Part shown: in pieces, positions 52,899-61,617 of the stretch
Layout of the letters: every line of letters begins with the position of its first letter
How positions within the stretch are numbered: position 1 is the stretch's first letter
Origin: Actinomyces marmotae
Lineage (GTDB): Bacteria; Actinomycetota; Actinomycetes; Actinomycetales; Actinomycetaceae
DNA: 64,000 nucleotides
Direction of reading: 5' to 3'
Assembly: GCF_013177295.1 (NCBI RefSeq)
Contig: NZ_CP053642.1
Location: 558,001-622,000, forward strand
Position numbers and translations under genes: made by a program
Notes under the pieces: generated by a model
Database searches by the model: none
Seen by the model: the letters and a program-made list of their open reading frames with translations, nothing else
Told to the model about the DNA's origin: nothing

Positions 52899-53645
52899 TC
52901 ACGCCGGTGGGGAGTCCGGCAGCGGCCAGGCGGTCTGCGCGCCCGGACGGCCCGGGCTCGTCCTCGCCAGCCACCTGTTGAAGGACTCCGCCCACTGCCG
53001 GTGGTAGCGCGCCTGCGCGGCCACCAGTTCCTCAGCGGGAATGGCCGCCACCTCCGGATGAGCGGCGAGGATCGCCTCGAGGACGTCTAGTGTGGCGATG
53101 ACGTCCACCTCCGCCGTGTGCAGGGCCTCGTCCACCGGCACGCGGTAGGCGGCGGCCATGTCCCCCAGGCGCCGCTTGCCCCGGCGGAAGCGGTCAACCG
53201 CCCTGTCGATGACCAGGGGATCGAGGATCGGCCCGAGCTCACGGCCCAAGCGCTCGCGCATGGTGGCCAGCCCATGGCGGGCGAGTTCGGCCTCCAGGAG
53301 GGTGAGGTCATAGGAGGCGTTGAAGGCGACCACGGGCGTGCCCGCGCCCATGGCGGACACGAGGGCATCGGAGACCTCGGTGAGAACCTCCTCAATAGCG
53401 CGCCCCTCCGCCCGGGCCCGCTCGGTGGTGATCCCGTGGACGGCGGCGGCCGCCGCCGGGATCTCCACGCCGGGATCGGCGAGCCACGTGGTGACGGACT
53501 GGGCCCGCCCACCGTCGGCCGCGCGCCGCCCGCGCGAGACCAGGGCGGCGGTGACCAGGCGCTCGCGGGTGGGATCGACTCCCGTGGTCTCGGTGTCCAG
53601 TCCAAGGAGGGGGCCGCTGGCCCATGCGGCAGGTTTAACGCTCAT
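52899..53645 (-). CDS. DEDDh-family 3'-5' exonuclease (DnaQ-like)
   Basis: 248 aa single-domain exonuclease. Exo I LGLDTETTGVDPTRERLV (Asp and Glu metal ligands), Exo II VVAFNASYDLTLLEAEL, Exo III-epsilon LHTAEVDVIATLDVLEAI with His and Asp. Likely DNA repair or proofreading, or RNA turnover. The substrate cannot be read off the sequence. Diverges from the guaB3 gene. Confidence 0.88.
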   Translation of the reverse strand: MSVKPAAWASGPLLGLDTETTGVDPTRERLVTAALVSRGRRAADGGRAQSVTTWLADPGVEIPAAAAAVHGITTERARAEGRAIEEVLTEVSDALVSAMGAGTPVVAFNASYDLTLLEAELARHGLATMRERLGRELGPILDPLVIDRAVDRFRRGKRRLGDMAAAYRVPVDEALHTAEVDVIATLDVLEAILAAHPEVAAIPAEELVAAQARYHRQWAESFNRWLARTSPGRPGAQTAWPLPDSPPA

Positions 53646-53724
53646 GGGCCCAGGATGCCACCGGGCCCTGACATCGATCTGGGCGCTCTTGTCGCCGGGG
53701 GCGGGCGGGGGAGGATCGCCCGTC

Positions 53725-53730
53725 TAGGAT
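53725..53730 (+). promoter_or_regulatory. Leaderless -10 element of guaB3
   Basis: TAGGAT ends six bases before the ATG at 53737, with no Shine-Dalgarno sequence. Confidence 0.55.
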
Positions 53731-53736
53731 CGGTCC

Positions 53737-54912
53737 ATGAGCGGTGAGATCGAGATCGGGCGCTCCAAGCGCGCCCGCCAGGCCTACTCCTTCGAGGACA
53801 TCGCCCTCGTCCCCTCCCGGCGCACCCGGGACGTCCGCGATGTTCGCGTCGGCTGGCAGCTGGACGCCTACCACGTCGACCTGCCCGTCATGGCCGCCCC
53901 CATGGACTCCGCGATGGGGCCCCGCACGGCGATCGCCGTCGGCAGCCTGGGAGGCATCGGCACCCTTGACCTGGAGGGCCTGTGGACCCGCTACGCGGAC
54001 CCGGCTGACGCCTACGCGCGCATCCGCTCCGCCGCTCCCGAGGAGGCCACGCGCGTCTTGCAGGACGTGTACTCGCGGCGCGTGGACCACGCCCTCATCG
54101 CCGAGCGCGTCGCGGGGCTGCGGGCCTCCGGCGCCGTCGTCGCGGGCAGGCTCAGCCCCAACCACGCCCTCGAGCACTGGCGCGCCGTCGTCGAGGCCGG
54201 CGTGGACCTGCTCATCATCCGCGGCTCCACCGTCTCGGCCGAGCACGTCTCCGGCGCCAAGGAGCCGCTCAATCTCAAGCGCTTCATCTACGAACTCGAC
54301 GTGCCCGTCGTCGTCGGCGGGGTGACCACCTACACGGCGGCCCTCCACCTCATGCGCACCGGGGCCGCCGGGGTCCTCGTGGGCCAGGGCGGCGGGGCGT
54401 CCTCATCCATCCGCCAGGTCCTCGGCCTCCACATGCCCATGGCCACCGCCGTCGCCGACGTCGCCGCCGCCAGGCGCGACTACATGGACGAGTCCGGGGG
54501 TCGCTACGTCCACGTCATCGCCGACGGCGGGGTCGGCAACTCCGGCGACGTCGTCAAGGCCATCGCCTGCGGGGCCGATGCCGTCATGCTCGGCGCGGCG
54601 CTCGCTCGGGCGGCCGAGGCGCCGGGCGACGGCTACCACTGGGGGTCGGAGGCCTACCACGACCGGCTCCCGCGCGGCTACCGCACGCATGTGGGCACCG
54701 TGGGGACCCTTGAGGAGATCCTCAACGGCCCCTCGGACCGCGCTGATGGCACGCTCAACATCATGGGCGCCCTGCGGCGCACCCTGGCCGCCACCGGCTA
54801 TGGCGACGTCAAGGAGTTGCAGCGGGTCCAGATCGTCGTCGCCCCCTACATGCCATCCGTGACTGATCCCACGCGAGACATGCCGCGGAGGAGCAAAACG
54901 GATAGGCTGTGA
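53737..54912 (+). CDS. guaB3: GuaB3-family IMP dehydrogenase-related protein
   Basis: 391 aa TIM-barrel protein without CBS domains, related to IMPDH. AYSFEDIALVPSRRTRDVRDV start and VGQGGGASSSIRQVLGLHMP where true IMPDH has the catalytic Cys loop. Here the Cys is replaced by Ser/Ala, as known for the actinobacterial GuaB3 group, so IMP oxidation by the usual mechanism is not expected. GGRYVHVIADGGVGNSGDVVKAIA is conserved. Physiological role unsettled. Confidence 0.88.
   Translation: MSGEIEIGRSKRARQAYSFEDIALVPSRRTRDVRDVRVGWQLDAYHVDLPVMAAPMDSAMGPRTAIAVGSLGGIGTLDLEGLWTRYADPADAYARIRSAAPEEATRVLQDVYSRRVDHALIAERVAGLRASGAVVAGRLSPNHALEHWRAVVEAGVDLLIIRGSTVSAEHVSGAKEPLNLKRFIYELDVPVVVGGVTTYTAALHLMRTGAAGVLVGQGGGASSSIRQVLGLHMPMATAVADVAAARRDYMDESGGRYVHVIADGGVGNSGDVVKAIACGADAVMLGAALARAAEAPGDGYHWGSEAYHDRLPRGYRTHVGTVGTLEEILNGPSDRADGTLNIMGALRRTLAATGYGDVKELQRVQIVVAPYMPSVTDPTRDMPRRSKTDRL
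54903..54908 (+). promoter_or_regulatory. Possible ptsH promoter -10
   Basis: TAGGCT just before the guaB3 stop codon, about 80 bp before the ptsH start. It would give a short leader. An ATG five bases after it opens the same frame as ptsH, but HPr proteins begin at the later ATG, which has AAGGA. Confidence 0.4.
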
Positions 54913-54988
54913 CATGTTCAGCGGGATCGCTGCACACCATCAGGACGCTGCGCCCGCGCGCCTGTTTCTCATCCTAAGGAGCACCACT

Positions 54989-55255
54989 ATGGCTCAGGTC
55001 ACCGCCACTATCGCCTCCAAGGTCGGTCTTCACGCCCGTCCCGCCGCCACCTTCGTCAAGGCCGTCGCCGAGACGGGTGTCCCCGTCACCATCGCCAAGG
55101 AGGGCGGTGCGCCGGTCGACGCCTCTTCCATTCTCGGCGTGATGACCCTTGGCGCCGGTTTCGGCGACGTCGTCACCCTGGCCTCGGACGCCGACGGCGC
55201 TGACTCCGCCCTGGCCGAGCTCAAGGCCCTGCTCGAGACCGACCTCGACGCCTGA
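54989..55255 (+). CDS. ptsH: Phosphocarrier protein HPr
   Basis: 88 aa. Transfers phosphate from enzyme I to sugar-specific enzyme II components. His15 in GLHARPA is the phosphorylation site. Ser46 (DASSILGVM) is present, though HPr kinase is not usual in actinobacteria. Enzyme I is not adjacent. Confidence 0.95.
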   Translation: MAQVTATIASKVGLHARPAATFVKAVAETGVPVTIAKEGGAPVDASSILGVMTLGAGFGDVVTLASDADGADSALAELKALLETDLDA

Positions 55256-55275
55256 GGCCCGCGCATCGTGCGCCC

Positions 55276-55311
55276 GTGGGGCGCCCCTCCCGGAGCGGAG
55301 GGGCGCCCCAC
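55276..55311 (+). terminator. Terminator after ptsH
   Basis: Perfect 14-bp arms GTGGGGCGCCCCTC / GAGGGGCGCCCCAC with an 8-nt loop. Confidence 0.88.
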
Positions 55312-55365
55312 GCTCATGTGGGCGGCCCGCCTGGGGCGCGCTGCTGGGAACCGTCGTCGCGCCGG

Positions 55366-55371
55366 TAGGGT
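55366..55371 (+). promoter_or_regulatory. Leaderless -10 element of rnhA
   Basis: TAGGGT ends seven bases before the rnhA ATG (55379), directly after the ptsH terminator. Confidence 0.5.
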
Positions 55372-55378
55372 GTGGGCC

Positions 55379-56011
55379 ATGACGATCATCGCCGCCGCGG
55401 ATGGCTCGGCCCTTGGCAACCCCGGACCCGCCGGCTGGGCGTGGTACGTGAGCGACGACTGCTGGGCCGCCGGCGGTTGGCCCGAGTCCACGAACAACCG
55501 GGGCGAGCTCACCGCCGTCCTCGAACTCCTGCGAGCGACCGCCGCCGCCGGGCTGGCCGGCGAGGACCTCCTCATCCAGGCGGACTCCCAGTACGTCATC
55601 AACTCCCTGACCAAGTGGCGCCACGGCTGGAAGAGGCGCGGCTGGCGCAAGGCCGACGGCAAGCCGGTCCTCAACGAGGACCTCATGCGCGCCCTTGACA
55701 AGGCCCTGGCCGGCCGGCAGGTGCGCTTCGAGTGGGTGCGGGGGCACGTGGGCCACCCCATGAATGAGGCCGCCGATACCCGCGCTCGCGCCGCCGCCAC
55801 CGCCTACCAGCGAGGCGCGGCGATCCCCGGTGGGCCGGGCTGGCCCGGCGCCGGCTCGACCGCGCGGCCTACTGGCGCGCCCGGCGCCGATGGCACCCCC
55901 CGGGCGGCCGCCGGCGCCTCTGCGGCGCCCACCGAGGCGCCCACCGCGGTGCCCGGTGCCACGGCCGCCCGACGCGCCCGCTTGCGCGCCGAGCGCGGCA
56001 CGCTCTTCTGA
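55379..56011 (+). CDS. rnhA: Ribonuclease HI
   Basis: Degrades RNA in RNA-DNA hybrids, 210 aa. Catalytic residues in order: Asp8 (AADGSALGNPG), Glu in NNRGELTAVLELL, Asp in QADSQYVI, Asp in NEAADTRAR, plus the loop His in RGHVGH. The enzymatic domain ends near residue 142. A Pro/Gly/Ala-rich tail of about 65 residues follows and looks disordered. Confidence 0.92.
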   Translation: MTIIAAADGSALGNPGPAGWAWYVSDDCWAAGGWPESTNNRGELTAVLELLRATAAAGLAGEDLLIQADSQYVINSLTKWRHGWKRRGWRKADGKPVLNEDLMRALDKALAGRQVRFEWVRGHVGHPMNEAADTRARAAATAYQRGAAIPGGPGWPGAGSTARPTGAPGADGTPRAAAGASAAPTEAPTAVPGATAARRARLRAERGTLF

Positions 56012-56090
56012 GAGCCCCGGCGCCCGACGGCGCTCGCGTGAGGGATCCCGCGCGGTCGCATGCGGGCCGGGCACCCGGTGGGAAGCAGGA

Positions 56091-56123
56091 GGCCCGGCCG
56101 CAGCGGGGAGCTGCGACCGGGCC
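56091..56123. terminator. Terminator between rnhA and ackA
   Basis: 14-bp arms GGCCCGGCCGCAGC and GCTGCGACCGGGCC with one mismatch and a 5-nt loop, between convergent genes. Confidence 0.8.
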
Positions 56124-56164
56124 CATTCGAGGAGCGCTACTGGCGGCGCCAGGGAGGCCTCAGA

Positions 56165-57355
56165 TCAGCCTTGAACCAGGGTCATCGCTTGGCGCGCGAT
56201 CGCGAGCTCCTCGTTGGTGGGAACCACGAGTACGGTGACAGTGGATTCCGGAGTTGAGATGATACGCGCCTCATCCGAGCGGAGGGCGTTCGCCTCGCCG
56301 TCGATCTTGATTCCCATGTGGGCCAGGCGCTCACAGAGCTCGGCGCGGAGGTTGGCGTCGTTCTCGCCGATGCCCGCGGTGAAGGTGAGGGCCTCAAGGC
56401 CGCCCATGACGGCGGTGTAGGCGCCGACGTACTTGACCAGGCGGTGCAGGTAGATGTCCATGGCCTCGCGGGCCTGAGGCTCCCCGGCGTTGATGCGGGC
56501 CCGGACGGCGCGCATGTCGTTGTCCCCGACCAGGCCCTTCATGCCGGACTCGCGGTTGAAGAGGTGATCGATCTCGTCCACGCTCTTGCCGGCCACGCGG
56601 GCCAGGTGGAAGACGGCGGCGGGGTCGATGTCCCCGGTGCGCCCGCCCATAACGAGGCCCTCCAGCGGGGTCAGGCCCATGGAGGTGTCCTTGGCGTGCC
56701 CGGCCACGACGGCGGAGGCGGAGGCCCCGTTGCCCAGGTGGAGGACCACCTGCTTGAGGTCGTCGCGGCCCAGCATGTCGGTGACGACGCCGGAGACGTA
56801 CTGGTGGGAGGTGCCATGGGCGCCGTAGCGGCGGATCTCGTAGGCGTCGGCGACCTCCCGGTTGAGGGCGTAGCGGGCGGCCTCCTCGGGCAGGTCCTGG
56901 AAGAACGCGGTGTCGAAGACGGCGACGTGCGGAACCTCGGAGAGGAGCTCGCGGCCCACCTCGATGCCCTTGAGGTGGGCGGGGTTGTGCAGGGGGCCGA
57001 GCGGCACGAGCCTCTCGATGGTGGCCACGACCTCGTCGTCGATGAGCGCCGGGCCGGAGAAGTGCTTGCCGCCCTGGACGACGCGGTGACCCACGGCCAC
57101 GATGTTCGCCTCGGCGAGCGTGGGGCCCTTCTCATCGAAGAGGCGCAGCACCTCGGTCAGGCCGGCGCCGTGATCGGCCACGGGCCCGATCAGCTCGGTG
57201 ACGTCCTCGCCGTGCTTGTGCTTGATGGCGCCCTCGGGCTCGCCGATGCGCTCGACGAGGCCGGAGGCCAGGGAGGCCCCGGAGTCCGGGTCGACGAGCT
57301 GGTACTTGATGGAGGAGGAGCCGGAGTTGATGACGAGGACGGTTCGGGTGGTCAT
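56165..57355 (-). CDS. ackA: Acetate kinase
   Basis: Converts acetyl phosphate + ADP to acetate + ATP, 396 aa from the ATG at 57355 (GAAAGG upstream). The open frame continues into pta without meaning. VLVINSGSSSIKYQL at the N-terminus, GHRVVQGG, VFDTAFFQ, MGLTPLEGLVMGGRTGDIDP and FTAGIGEN are all present. Downstream gene of the pta-ackA operon. Confidence 0.96.
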   Translation of the reverse strand: MTTRTVLVINSGSSSIKYQLVDPDSGASLASGLVERIGEPEGAIKHKHGEDVTELIGPVADHGAGLTEVLRLFDEKGPTLAEANIVAVGHRVVQGGKHFSGPALIDDEVVATIERLVPLGPLHNPAHLKGIEVGRELLSEVPHVAVFDTAFFQDLPEEAARYALNREVADAYEIRRYGAHGTSHQYVSGVVTDMLGRDDLKQVVLHLGNGASASAVVAGHAKDTSMGLTPLEGLVMGGRTGDIDPAAVFHLARVAGKSVDEIDHLFNRESGMKGLVGDNDMRAVRARINAGEPQAREAMDIYLHRLVKYVGAYTAVMGGLEALTFTAGIGENDANLRAELCERLAHMGIKIDGEANALRSDEARIISTPESTVTVLVVPTNEELAIARQAMTLVQG

Positions 57356-57404
57356 GTCTGCCTTTCGTAGGGGGGAGAGGGGAGGGGAGGCCGCGACGGG
57401 CCGG

Positions 57405-59459
57405 TCAGCCCTGGGCCTGGACCGCGGTGATGGCCACGGTGTTGATGATGTCCTCGACCAGCGCCCCGCGGGACAGGTCGTTGACGGGCTTGTTGAGGCC
57501 CTGGAGGACCGGGCCGACGGCGACGGCGCCCGATGAGCGCTGCACGGCCTTGTAGCCGATGTTGCCGCTGGACAGGTCCGGGAAGATGAAGACCGTGGCC
57601 TTGCCGGCCACCGCCGAACCAGGGGCCTTCTTCGCCGCGACAGTCGGGTCGATGGCGGCGTCGTACTGGATGGGGCCCTCGACGGCGAGTTCGGGCGCCT
57701 TGGCGCGCACCAGTTCGGTGGCCTCGCGGACCTTGTCCACGTCCGCGCCCTGGCCGGAGGTCCCGGTGGAGAAGGACAGCATCGCCACGCGCGGCTCAAC
57801 GCCGAACTGGCGGGCCGTCTGCGCGCTGGAGATGGCGATGTCGGCGAGCTGCTCGGCGGTGGGCTCGGGGTTGACGGCGCAGTCGCCGTAGACGAGCACG
57901 CGGTCCTCCAGCAGCATGAGGAAGACCGAGGAGACGATGGAGGTCCCCGGCTTGGTCTTGATGATCTGGAAGGAGGGGACGATCGTGTGGGCGGTGGTGT
58001 GGGCGGCGCCGGAGACCATGCCGTCGGCGTCCCCCATGTGGACCATCATGGTGCCGAAGTAGGAGACGTCCTGCACCTTCTCCCGGGCCTGCTCCAGGGT
58101 GACGCCCTTCTTGGCGCGCAGGCGGGCGAACTCGGCGGCGTACTTCTCCAGCAGCTCGGGGTCCGAGGGCGAGATGACGCGCGCCCCGGAGATGTCCAGG
58201 CCGAGCTCGGCGGCGCGCGAGCGGACCGTGGTCTCATCGCCGAGCAGGACGATGGCGGCGATGCCCCGGCGCAGGATGGCGTCGGCGGCCTCCAGGACGC
58301 GGTCGTCGTCGGGCTCGGGCAGGACGATCGTCGTGGTGCGGGCCTTGGCGTGCTCCACCAGTTCGGCCTGGAACATGATGGGGGTGACGACGTCGGAGGG
58401 CTCGACCTCGAGGGCCGCCATGAGGGAGGCGATGTCGGCCTCCTGTTCGAAGGCGGTGATGGCCACGTCCAACTTGTGCTTCGAGGCGGTGGCCAGGTAG
58501 CCCTTGACCGAGCCGGCCGCTGAGGCGGCGGCGTAGGTGTCCAAGGGCGAGGTGATGATCGGCAGGGTCAGCCCGAGGCCCTTGACGATGTTCAGGGCGT
58601 GCGGGGCGACGTCGAAGCCGCCGTTGAGCACGAGGCCCGACAGCGTGGGGAAGGTGGAGGAGGCCTGGGCGGCCGCCAGGGAGATGAGCACGGCCGAGCG
58701 GTCGGCCGGCACGATGACGAGCTGGCCCTCCTTGAGGTGGTCCAGGAGGTGGGAGACGTCCATGGCCCCGATGAGGACGGACTCCGCCTCGCGCCCCAGC
58801 AGGGCGGGATCCCCGGAGATGAGGGTGCCGTCCACCGCGCCCAGGATCTCCCCGACCGACGGGGCGGACAGGAGGGGCACCTCGGGGAGGGTGGAGGCGG
58901 TGACGCCCTCGATGCCGCCCAGGGCCTCGGCGATCGCCTGGCGGGAGGCCTCGGGGCAGCGGTTGGCCAGGACGGCGGCGGTGCGCGCGAGGTTGTCGGA
59001 GATCTCCGCCATGGAGACCTCGACGCTGGCCCGAACATCCTCGGGGGCCCCGGCGCCGGAGACGACCAGGAGCATGGGGGCGCCGATGTTGGCGGCGACG
59101 CGCGCGTTGAAGGACAGCTCCGGGTTGCCCGCGACGTCGGTGAAGTCGGAGCCGTCGATGATGACGACGTCGTGCTCGCGGGCGACGGCGCGGTAGGCGT
59201 CGACGATCCGGGGCAGCGCCCCCTCGGGGTCGGCGTGGAACTCGTCCCAGGTGGCGCCGATGCACTGCTCGGCGGGCATCGAGGAGCCGGAGTGGGTCAG
59301 GAGGAGATCGAGGAAGGGGTGCTCGGCGCGCGAGTCCACGAAGGGGCGGAAGACGCCGACTTTGGCGACGACCTTGGCAAGCACGTTGACCAGGCCGAGG
59401 GCCACAGTCGACTTGCCGGTTCCTGCGTTGGGGGATGCGATGTAGATGCTGCGCGCCAC
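57405..59459 (-). CDS. pta: Phosphate acetyltransferase (long form with P-loop domain)
   Basis: Acetyl-CoA + phosphate to acetyl phosphate, 684 aa from the GTG at 59459 (GAAGGA upstream). The N-terminal BioD-like P-loop domain (about 1-225) has IYIASPNAGTGKST. A DRTGG domain follows (about 230-335). The catalytic PTA domain (about 355-684) carries ATVFIFPDLSSGNIGYKAVQR near its end. The long form is regulated by metabolites in E. coli. ackA starts 49 bp downstream. Confidence 0.95.
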   Translation of the reverse strand: MARSIYIASPNAGTGKSTVALGLVNVLAKVVAKVGVFRPFVDSRAEHPFLDLLLTHSGSSMPAEQCIGATWDEFHADPEGALPRIVDAYRAVAREHDVVIIDGSDFTDVAGNPELSFNARVAANIGAPMLLVVSGAGAPEDVRASVEVSMAEISDNLARTAAVLANRCPEASRQAIAEALGGIEGVTASTLPEVPLLSAPSVGEILGAVDGTLISGDPALLGREAESVLIGAMDVSHLLDHLKEGQLVIVPADRSAVLISLAAAQASSTFPTLSGLVLNGGFDVAPHALNIVKGLGLTLPIITSPLDTYAAASAAGSVKGYLATASKHKLDVAITAFEQEADIASLMAALEVEPSDVVTPIMFQAELVEHAKARTTTIVLPEPDDDRVLEAADAILRRGIAAIVLLGDETTVRSRAAELGLDISGARVISPSDPELLEKYAAEFARLRAKKGVTLEQAREKVQDVSYFGTMMVHMGDADGMVSGAAHTTAHTIVPSFQIIKTKPGTSIVSSVFLMLLEDRVLVYGDCAVNPEPTAEQLADIAISSAQTARQFGVEPRVAMLSFSTGTSGQGADVDKVREATELVRAKAPELAVEGPIQYDAAIDPTVAAKKAPGSAVAGKATVFIFPDLSSGNIGYKAVQRSSGAVAVGPVLQGLNKPVNDLSRGALVEDIINTVAITAVQAQG

Positions 59460-59626
59460 GGTGCTGGTCCTTCTCTCATCTCGACGTCGAGTGGCGCCGG
59501 GCGGCGGCCGGCGCTCATGACCGATTGTGCCCCTCTCCGTGCCCGAGGGCGACCAAAGACCCTTGAGCGCGCGCCCCCGCGGCTGTGGGAACACCCACAG
59601 GCCGCTCATGCGGCCGGGACGGGGGA

Positions 59627-60496
59627 TCAGACGACGAGGGGGAGGGCCGCGACGACGGTGAGGGCCATGACGATGGGGTCGAAAACGCGCTGCGGCATGC
59701 GGTCGGCCAGGGGCCTGCCGGCCAGGGCTCCCACCAGCACCGCCGGGATGAGGACCGCCACGAGCGCCAGGGCGTCCGCATGGATGATCCCCAGGGCGAT
59801 GCTGAAGGGGAGCTTGGTGAGGTTGACCAGGAAGAAGAACCAGGCGGTCGTGCCCAGGAAGGCCTTGACCGGGTAGCGGCAGGCCAGGAAGTACAGGCTC
59901 GTGACAGGCCCGCCCGCGTTGGCCACCATCGTGGAGAAGCCCGCGAGCGCCCCGTGAACCATGCGGGCAATGGGCGAGGAGCCGGCCCGGGAGGCCGAGC
60001 CCGTGCCGTCCCCCGGTGATACTCCCGCGCTCGTGGCCCGAGGCGTGGGGTCGCCTTGGCGCCGACCGCGCCCGCGCTGGGCGAGGGTGATGACGATGAG
60101 GATGATGAGCGCCCAGCCGATGACGCGGCGCATGAGGGCGTCGGAGGTCACGCGCAGGAACAGGGCGCCGATCAGCACGCCGAAGGCGACGGCCGGCACG
60201 AGCCGCTTGAGCATGGTGGCGTCGGCGTCGCGGCGATAGGCCCAGATGGCGGGAAGGTCCCCGGCCAGGAGCAGCAGGAGCATGACGCCCGTGGACTCCT
60301 TGGCGGGGAGCACCTGGGCGAGCATGGCTACGGCGATCGTGGTGACTCCGGGCAGGGCGGTCTTGGACAGGCCCACGAGCAGGGCGCTGACGATGAGCAG
60401 GGCCCAGGCCGGCGCCGGCCCCAGGGTGACGGCGTCGGGGAGGGCCGCGGCGGGCGCGGCCATGAGCGCCTGGGGGAGGAGGAGTGCGTCGCGCAT
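59627..60496 (-). CDS. TauE/SafE-family membrane permease
   Basis: 289 aa with about eight membrane segments. TauE/SafE hallmarks: ALLVGLSKTALPGVTTIAVAML in the first half and GALAGFSTMVANAGGPVTSLYFL in the second, reflecting the internal duplication. A polar loop of about 40 residues separates the halves. Family members export sulfite, sulfoacetate or other organic anions. Substrate here unknown. Confidence 0.85.
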   Translation of the reverse strand: MRDALLLPQALMAAPAAALPDAVTLGPAPAWALLIVSALLVGLSKTALPGVTTIAVAMLAQVLPAKESTGVMLLLLLAGDLPAIWAYRRDADATMLKRLVPAVAFGVLIGALFLRVTSDALMRRVIGWALIILIVITLAQRGRGRRQGDPTPRATSAGVSPGDGTGSASRAGSSPIARMVHGALAGFSTMVANAGGPVTSLYFLACRYPVKAFLGTTAWFFFLVNLTKLPFSIALGIIHADALALVAVLIPAVLVGALAGRPLADRMPQRVFDPIVMALTVVAALPLVV

Positions 60497-60569
60497 GGCC
60501 GGCCCGCCGTCGGGTGAGAAGGGGTTGATAGGGGATCGAGCAGGACACTACGCCCTGGTCATGGCGCCG

Positions 60570-61568
60570 TCAGAGCTTGGCAGCGGCCGCCAGGAGGTTC
60601 GTGGCGGAGAGCCTGAGGCCCTCCACGTTGCCGTACTCGGCGTCCTCGTGCTCGATGTTGACGTTCATCTCCGGGTCGACCTGCTCGATGGCGCGCAGGA
60701 ACTCGGCCCAGTAGTCGGTGTCGTGGCCCAGGCCGAGGGCGACGAAGCGCCAGGCCGGGTCCTGGGGCCAGGCGTTGCACCAGTAGCCGTAGGCGACCGG
60801 GACCCTGCCCTCGGCATCGGCGGCGACGTGGCCGAAGTCGGTGTCGAGCACGCCGCGGTAGGCGGCGCCGGGGAAGATCTTGGTGTCCTTGGCGTGGACG
60901 TGCCCGACGAGTTCGCCCAGGCGCTTGGTGGCCGCGATGGGGTCCATCTGCTGCCAGAAGAGGTGCGAGGGGTCCATGTTCACCTTGATGTTGGTGGCCC
61001 CAGTCTCCTCGATGAGCCTCTCGAAGGAGGGCACGTTGAACACGAGGTTGCGCGGGTGGAGCTCCAGGCAGACCTGCACGTCGTTGTCCCGGGCCAGGGC
61101 GTCGATCTCCTTGAAGAAGGGCACGACGACGCCCCACTGGTAGTCCAGGATCTCCATGTCGATGCCGTTCCAGGGGTTGACCACCCAGGTGGGGTACTTG
61201 GCGGTGGCGTCGGTGCCCGGCGTGCCGGACATCGTGACGATCTCCCTCACGCCCAGCGCCCCGGCCAGGCGGATGGCGTTGCGGATGTCCTCGGCGTGCT
61301 TGAGGCCCTCGTTGGGCAGCGGTGAGGTGGGGTTGCCGGAGGTGTTGAGGCCCGAGAGCCTCATGCCGCGCTCGGCGAAGATCCCGAGGTAGTCCTCCCG
61401 GGCGGCCTTCGAGGCGAGAAGGGCGTCCACGGGGCAGTGGGGCGAGGGAATGAAGCCCCCGACGTTGACCTCCGCGCCGGTGAGCCCCGCCTCCTTGAGG
61501 ACATCGAGGGCGGCGGTCAGGGGGCGGTCGGACAGGCAGGCGGTGTAGGCGCCGTAGTTGAGTGCCAT
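60570..61568 (-). CDS. Sugar phosphate isomerase/epimerase (xylose-isomerase-like TIM barrel)
   Basis: 332 aa from the ATG at 61568 preceded by AAGGAG. TIM-barrel metal site suggested by LELHPRNLVFN, NIKVNMDPSHLFWQQ, HVHAKDTKIF and NIEHEDAEY (Glu, Asp, His, Glu in order). Forms an operon with the oxidoreductase upstream (50 bp gap). Such pairs act in inositol or other unusual sugar catabolism. Substrate not determined. Confidence 0.85.
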   Translation of the reverse strand: MALNYGAYTACLSDRPLTAALDVLKEAGLTGAEVNVGGFIPSPHCPVDALLASKAAREDYLGIFAERGMRLSGLNTSGNPTSPLPNEGLKHAEDIRNAIRLAGALGVREIVTMSGTPGTDATAKYPTWVVNPWNGIDMEILDYQWGVVVPFFKEIDALARDNDVQVCLELHPRNLVFNVPSFERLIEETGATNIKVNMDPSHLFWQQMDPIAATKRLGELVGHVHAKDTKIFPGAAYRGVLDTDFGHVAADAEGRVPVAYGYWCNAWPQDPAWRFVALGLGHDTDYWAEFLRAIEQVDPEMNVNIEHEDAEYGNVEGLRLSATNLLAAAAKL

Positions 61569-61617
61569 GGCGGGTGATCTCCTTCGATCAAGGGGTGGGT
61601 GGGGGGCCGGGCGGGGC

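Noticed and set aside
54914..54988. HPr with an N-terminal extension starting at 54914
   Set aside because: HPr proteins start right at the beta strand. The ATG at 54989 has AAGGA upstream and gives the normal 88-residue protein.
59500..60548. In-frame upstream extension of pta
   Set aside because: It runs antisense-like through the TauE/SafE gene region in another frame and has no domain. The GTG at 59459 has a good ribosome site and starts the P-loop domain.
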